From Dillenia suffruticosa (lineage: Eukaryota; Streptophyta; Magnoliopsida; Dilleniales; Dilleniaceae): DNA of 64,000 bases. Shown here piece after piece: positions 60,937 to 64,000 of this stretch. The notes below the pieces were generated by a model, which had not been told where the DNA came from, ran no database searches, and saw only the letters and a program-made list of their open reading frames with translations. Position numbers and translations under genes: made by a program. The stretch covers positions 18,985,701-19,049,700 of the forward strand of contig JAVTVX010000004.1 of NCBI GenBank assembly GCA_033439265.1, read 5' to 3'. Numbering within the stretch: position 1 is the stretch's first letter; each line of letters begins with the position of its first letter.

Positions 60937-60968
60937 TGACGTCATCGCTGACGTCACTGCTGACGTCA
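60937..60968. promoter_or_regulatory. Three TGACGTCA boxes at exact 12-bp spacing
   Basis: The palindrome TGACGTCA occurs at 60937-60944, 60949-60956 and 60961-60968, each preceded by gc. This 8-mer is the CRE/C-box type core bound by plant bZIP factors (TGA/as-1-related and others). It lies in the transcribed leader about 420 bp inside the element from the 5' LTR, so it could act as an internal enhancer. Binding and activity are inferred from the motif only. Confidence 0.7.
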
Positions 60969-61365
60969 CTTCGTCTTTTTCATGCAGAAAAAAAAAATTT
61001 TCTGCATTTTAACCCTAATTTCCCTAAACCATATCTCATTCATTTCTGAACCGTTTCGCATGTTCTTTATATGGTTGAAAAGGATTTTTGATGGGGAATT
61101 TAACCATACAAATATTAAATCATGAAACCTATCATACAAATAGATATCAAATAGATATGAGCATTTTTATTTTCGACTAGGGTTTCATTTTTCTCCAAAA
61201 ATACATAACGGCTATGCATGAAACTTTGCAGATCAATTCCTAACATCATGGGTACTCTACCTTTCAAATTTCAAAGCATTTCGTGGTCTATAATGAAAGT
61301 TACCATTTTCAATTTTTTAAGAAAAATGAAAACTCGAAAATACATCAAAAATAGAAAACACCCTA

Positions 61366-61384
61366 AATCATGCTCTGATACCAA
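61366..61384 (-). other. Primer-binding site of the copia element
   Basis: Immediately after the LTR end (...GCTTTCA) the minus strand reads TTGGTATCAGAGCATGATT, containing TGGTATCAGAGC, the usual complement of initiator methionine tRNA. Confidence 0.92.
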
Positions 61385-61765
61385 TGAAAGCATTCTCTTA
61401 TGCATTTACAGCGAAACAAATGTTGAGTGTCCCAAGATCTAGGGTCGGATCACTAACCTTTCGATGTACGGGTCCGAAGAATGTCACCAATGGATCAATC
61501 TTCTTTCTCTTTCACAATCCAAGAGTCCTTTTGATAGAATAGAATTAGGAAGTGTGTAGATCTTCTTCCTTACTTTTTCATTTTTTTTCTCTACCCTCTT
61601 AGTGCACCATGGATGGAATAATGGGGATGGTTATTGGGAGTTGGAGTTGGTTTTTTCCATAAAAAACCACTCCCTCCCTTCCCTCCTTTGGAAATTCAAA
61701 ATAGGGAAATGGGTTTGGGTCAAACCCACATGGGCGACCCGACCCGGATTTTCCCATAACTTACA
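61385..61765 (-). repeat. 5' LTR of the copia element
   Basis: 381 bp, TG...CA ends, flanked on its outer side by GATAT (61766-61770). A short LTR with a long leader. Confidence 0.93.
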
Positions 61766-62381
61766 GATATGAATAATTTCTAAAGGTCAAACACTAAAAA
61801 AGGGAAAGATGTCTTCCAAGAACTCATTCTTCCCAAACAAAAGCATTGTATATTGAAAAAATAAAAATAAGAAGGAAAAAAAAAACTCACAAGAAGGGTT
61901 GCAACCTCAATTATGGTCAGGCAGAATAGGCAGATTTTGCAATTCTCACCTTACTCCTGGAAAATGTCCCAACTTTTAATGAGTTCTGTTATGCTTTTTG
62001 TACCACTAAAACATATTTACAAGATCTATCGTTGTCCGGTATTTAAGAACAAAGCTCTCCAGAATAAGGTTCCTAACCAAGCTAGACACCAATAATTTTC
62101 AAAGACAACTAAATACAACAAAATACAAGGAGTAACTTTAGAGAAAAACTACAGAATGTGATTTTAAAGCAAGACATCAACCATACTGAGATGAAAACAA
62201 TTGTTACATGACATGACTACATTGAGTAAAATAAAAGAGGTTTGGCATCAAATGAGGATGCCAAACTATTATTCAAGTAAGTTGTTGTAAACCCTGAAGT
62301 TGAAGCTCCATCCAAAGTAACAATACTGGCAGTTACATCATACTGAATGTTTCCAAGTATACTAGTAGAAACCGGAGATGT
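61766..62381. other. Interval between the copia insertion and the WAK pseudogene
   Basis: AT-rich, no recognisable gene. It lies downstream of the kinase pseudogene and is interrupted by the copia insertion. Confidence 0.5.
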
Positions 62382-63244
62382 TCAAATCCTTTCCAATTCC
62401 ATTGCCATGTCTTTCATTGCAAGTCGCTTTTCTCCACTGGAATTTAAGCATTGTATAGCAAGATTAGCCACTGCCAAAAATTCATCATTCTTATTCTCCT
62501 TCACAAGTTGGGGATTCAACGCATCCAAAACCCGATTTTCCTGTATTAACATGAGAAAAAAGGTTGCCAAACTTCTTTCTTCTTTTGACTTACTCCAACA
62601 AATTGGCTTCTCACTCGTCAAGTGCTCCACTAGAAAAACCTCAAAAATATAAACATCACTTTTATTTGTAAATTGAATTGACTGAAATTATTCCGGATCC
62701 AAATATCCAAATGCCCCTTGGACTTAGGTTGTCAAGTGTATTTGATCCGTAGGAATTGCTTTTAAAGTCCCAAAATCTGACACCTTTGCGCTATGTTTTT
62801 CATGCAACAATATATTAGTAGACTTGATATCCCTTTGGTAGATTGATGCAGAAGTTGTTGAATGTAAATAGGCAAGGGAATTTGCAACTTTAGTAGCAAT
62901 TCATAATGGTGTTTCCCATATCATTGGGAACTCCTTTGTCTGGTTGTGGATGTGGTCGAAAAGAGTATCATTAGGGACAAATTCATAAACTAGCAACAGT
63001 ACTTTTGTTTCCAAACAACACCCAAGTGAACCACATTCCTATGAATGACCTGAGAAAGAATAACAACCTTATTGATAAATTACTCAATTTGGCTCTCTTC
63101 CATTATCGTTGATTTTTCAACAACAACAATTTTCCCATCCATTAACATACCCTTATAACTGTACCTTCACCACCATCACCAAGGATTCTGTTTGCACTGA
63201 ATTGGTTAGTGGCTTTCTCTGACTCCTCTAATGTGTGTGCCTGA
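62382..63244 (-). pseudogene. Wall-associated-kinase-like receptor kinase, kinase domain pseudogene
   Basis: The minus-strand translation, over several frames, gives an RLK kinase domain of the WAK/WAKL type. Elements in order: SEKATNQFSANRILGDGGEG (glycine loop, about 63225-63165), then after a one-base loss YKGMLMDGKIVVVEKS, in which the catalytic Lys position reads Glu. [20 protein letters not shown] follows, then [34 protein letters not shown] has Gln for the His of [20 protein letters not shown] follows, then VQGAFGYLDPE and a stop in place of Tyr. KSDVYIFEVFLVEHLTSEKP follows, and finally ANLAIQCLNSSGEKRLAMKD and MAMELERI with a stop at 62382. Only the cytoplasmic kinase part is present. 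Stops, frameshifts and the lost Lys mean it is not functional. WAKs normally bind cell-wall pectin through extracellular domains, none of which is seen here. Confidence 0.8.
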
Positions 63245-63259
63245 AGCAACTATCTCAAT

Positions 63260-64000
63260 AGGAATTCGCAGGTGACATATGTGAGAGAAAATCAAACCTT
63301 GACATCCGTCTTTGACATATCAGTTCCCCACATATTGGTACGGACAGCTACACACCTGACATGCACGCGCTAAGAGCGGATGCATGCGCATCATGGACAT
63401 CCCATTCCGACGGCACGTGGGGGTGTGTGCAGGCCCCATTTTGGCTTAAATTTTTACCGAAATAATTTTTTATTCTCTCTAGAATTTTTTGTAATTTTTA
63501 ATTTTTTTAGAGTTAAAAAAATAATTTCTATTAATTTTTAAACTTAGAAATTATTTAAAATTACAAAAAAAATATTTTCGGTACATGAAAAATTTTGAAA
63601 ATTTTTATATGTCTTGAGAAAATTGCTTTATTAATTTTGGCTCTTCAGATGAAGATTTGTTTTTCATTCATCATTTGTTTGAATTTTTTACTCATTTATT
63701 TATGTTTAAAAATTAGTTTTTTAACATGTAATTACTTGAAATTTGAGTAAATCTCTCTAATATAAATATTTTAAGATTTATTATAATATTATGGTTGGCT
63801 GAATATCTAACATAATATATTGTTCCCATTTTCAAGGAAAATAATAATAATCAGATGTATTTTTGAAAGTCTGTCAGGCCTCTAGGGGAGGGAAAGGGAT
63901 TTGAGAAGTTTAGAGTGTTTGATAAAATTATGTTAAATGTTGACTTACAAAATGGACACATCTCATATTTTGTTAGATCATCTAGAGATCATAGAAAAGA
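63260..64000. other. Intergenic sequence at the window end
   Basis: A short GC-richer patch (63340-63450) precedes AT-rich DNA. An imperfect inverted repeat is present at about 63455-63585 (taccgaaataatttttta against aaaatattttcggtac), which could be a small decayed foldback element. No gene seen. Confidence 0.45.

Larger units (their letters stand above)
60343..61365 (-). other. Copia leader upstream of the extra ORF
   Basis: Leader between the primer-binding site and the 164-aa ORF. It contains a T19 tract (60391-60409), an (AT)n tract (60491-60512), a GC-rich block, and the TGACGTCA triplet listed separately. No other ORF on the element's strand. Confidence 0.7.
53938..61765 (-). mobile_element. 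Ty1/copia LTR retrotransposon, young and nearly intact
   Basis: Two 381-bp LTRs (53938-54318 and 61385-61765), starting TGTAAGTTATGG and ending GAGAATGCTTTCA on the minus strand, are flanked by GATAT at 53933-53937 and 61766-61770. By eye the LTRs differ at two positions. Gag, protease, integrase, reverse transcriptase and RNase H occur in copia order in one frame that is broken by a single TGA. A long leader of about 1.9 kb separates the primer-binding site from gag and holds an extra ORF and a triplet of TGACGTCA boxes. I have not assigned a copia clade. Confidence 0.95.

Overview
The window is plant nuclear DNA (angiosperm; clade not determinable by eye). It is AT-rich and consists almost entirely of nested transposable elements. 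The evidence is two CACTA transposons, Ty3/gypsy elements of Tat-like and chromovirus (Tekay/Del-like) type, a Ty1/copia element, a tRNA-like retroposon and a wall-associated-kinase pseudogene. I see no intact host gene, no rRNA or tRNA gene, and nothing prokaryotic.

Layout. 1-630 is a minisatellite. 770-3490 (minus) is a decayed Tat-type gypsy LTR/gag/protease. 3491-5812 has no recognisable gene. 5816-13778 is a non-autonomous CACTA (CACTA-1), bounded by CACTACAA...TTGTAGTG and a GAA target duplication, and filled with satellite-like repeats. 13782-14645 is the leader and primer-binding site of a minus-strand Tekay-like retrotransposon. Its LTR starts at 14646, is interrupted at 15088, and resumes at about 51330, running to about 53760. 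The interruption, 15089-51326, is a second composite CACTA (CACTA-2, about 36 kb, AAA target duplication, matching terminal inverted repeats). It carries broken TNP2-like and TnpA-like transposase genes on the minus strand (16.4-24.3 kb), a putative plant-transposon (Transposase_32-like) pseudogene (27-28.5 kb), GC-rich CATG-rich islands, and a DUF1985/Ulp1-type gene fragment (45-46 kb). Nested inside it is a complete 10.2-kb Tekay-like gypsy (33562-43801, TATAT target duplication, about 3-kb LTRs). A 91-bp tRNA-like retroposon with a 15-bp target duplication sits in the interrupted LTR at 52837-52927. 53938-61765 (minus) is a young, nearly intact Ty1/copia element (GATAT target duplication, LTRs differing at about 2 of 381 positions). 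It has an extra 164-codon ORF upstream of gag and three TGACGTCA boxes spaced exactly 12 bp apart. 62382-63244 (minus) is a WAK-like kinase pseudogene.

Relative order of events from nesting: the Tekay-like LTR element came first. The tRNA-like retroposon, CACTA-1 and CACTA-2 then inserted into it. The second Tekay-like element landed in CACTA-2 later (LTRs about 1.4% diverged by my count). The copia is the youngest by LTR divergence. Coding capacity is limited: the copia gag-pol reads as one frame broken by a single TGA, and every other polyprotein or transposase has stops, frameshifts or deletions. The most unusual points are the size and cargo of CACTA-2, a recently inserted Tekay-like element whose coding region is already dead (suggesting mobilisation in trans), and the leader ORF plus bZIP-type box array in the copia.
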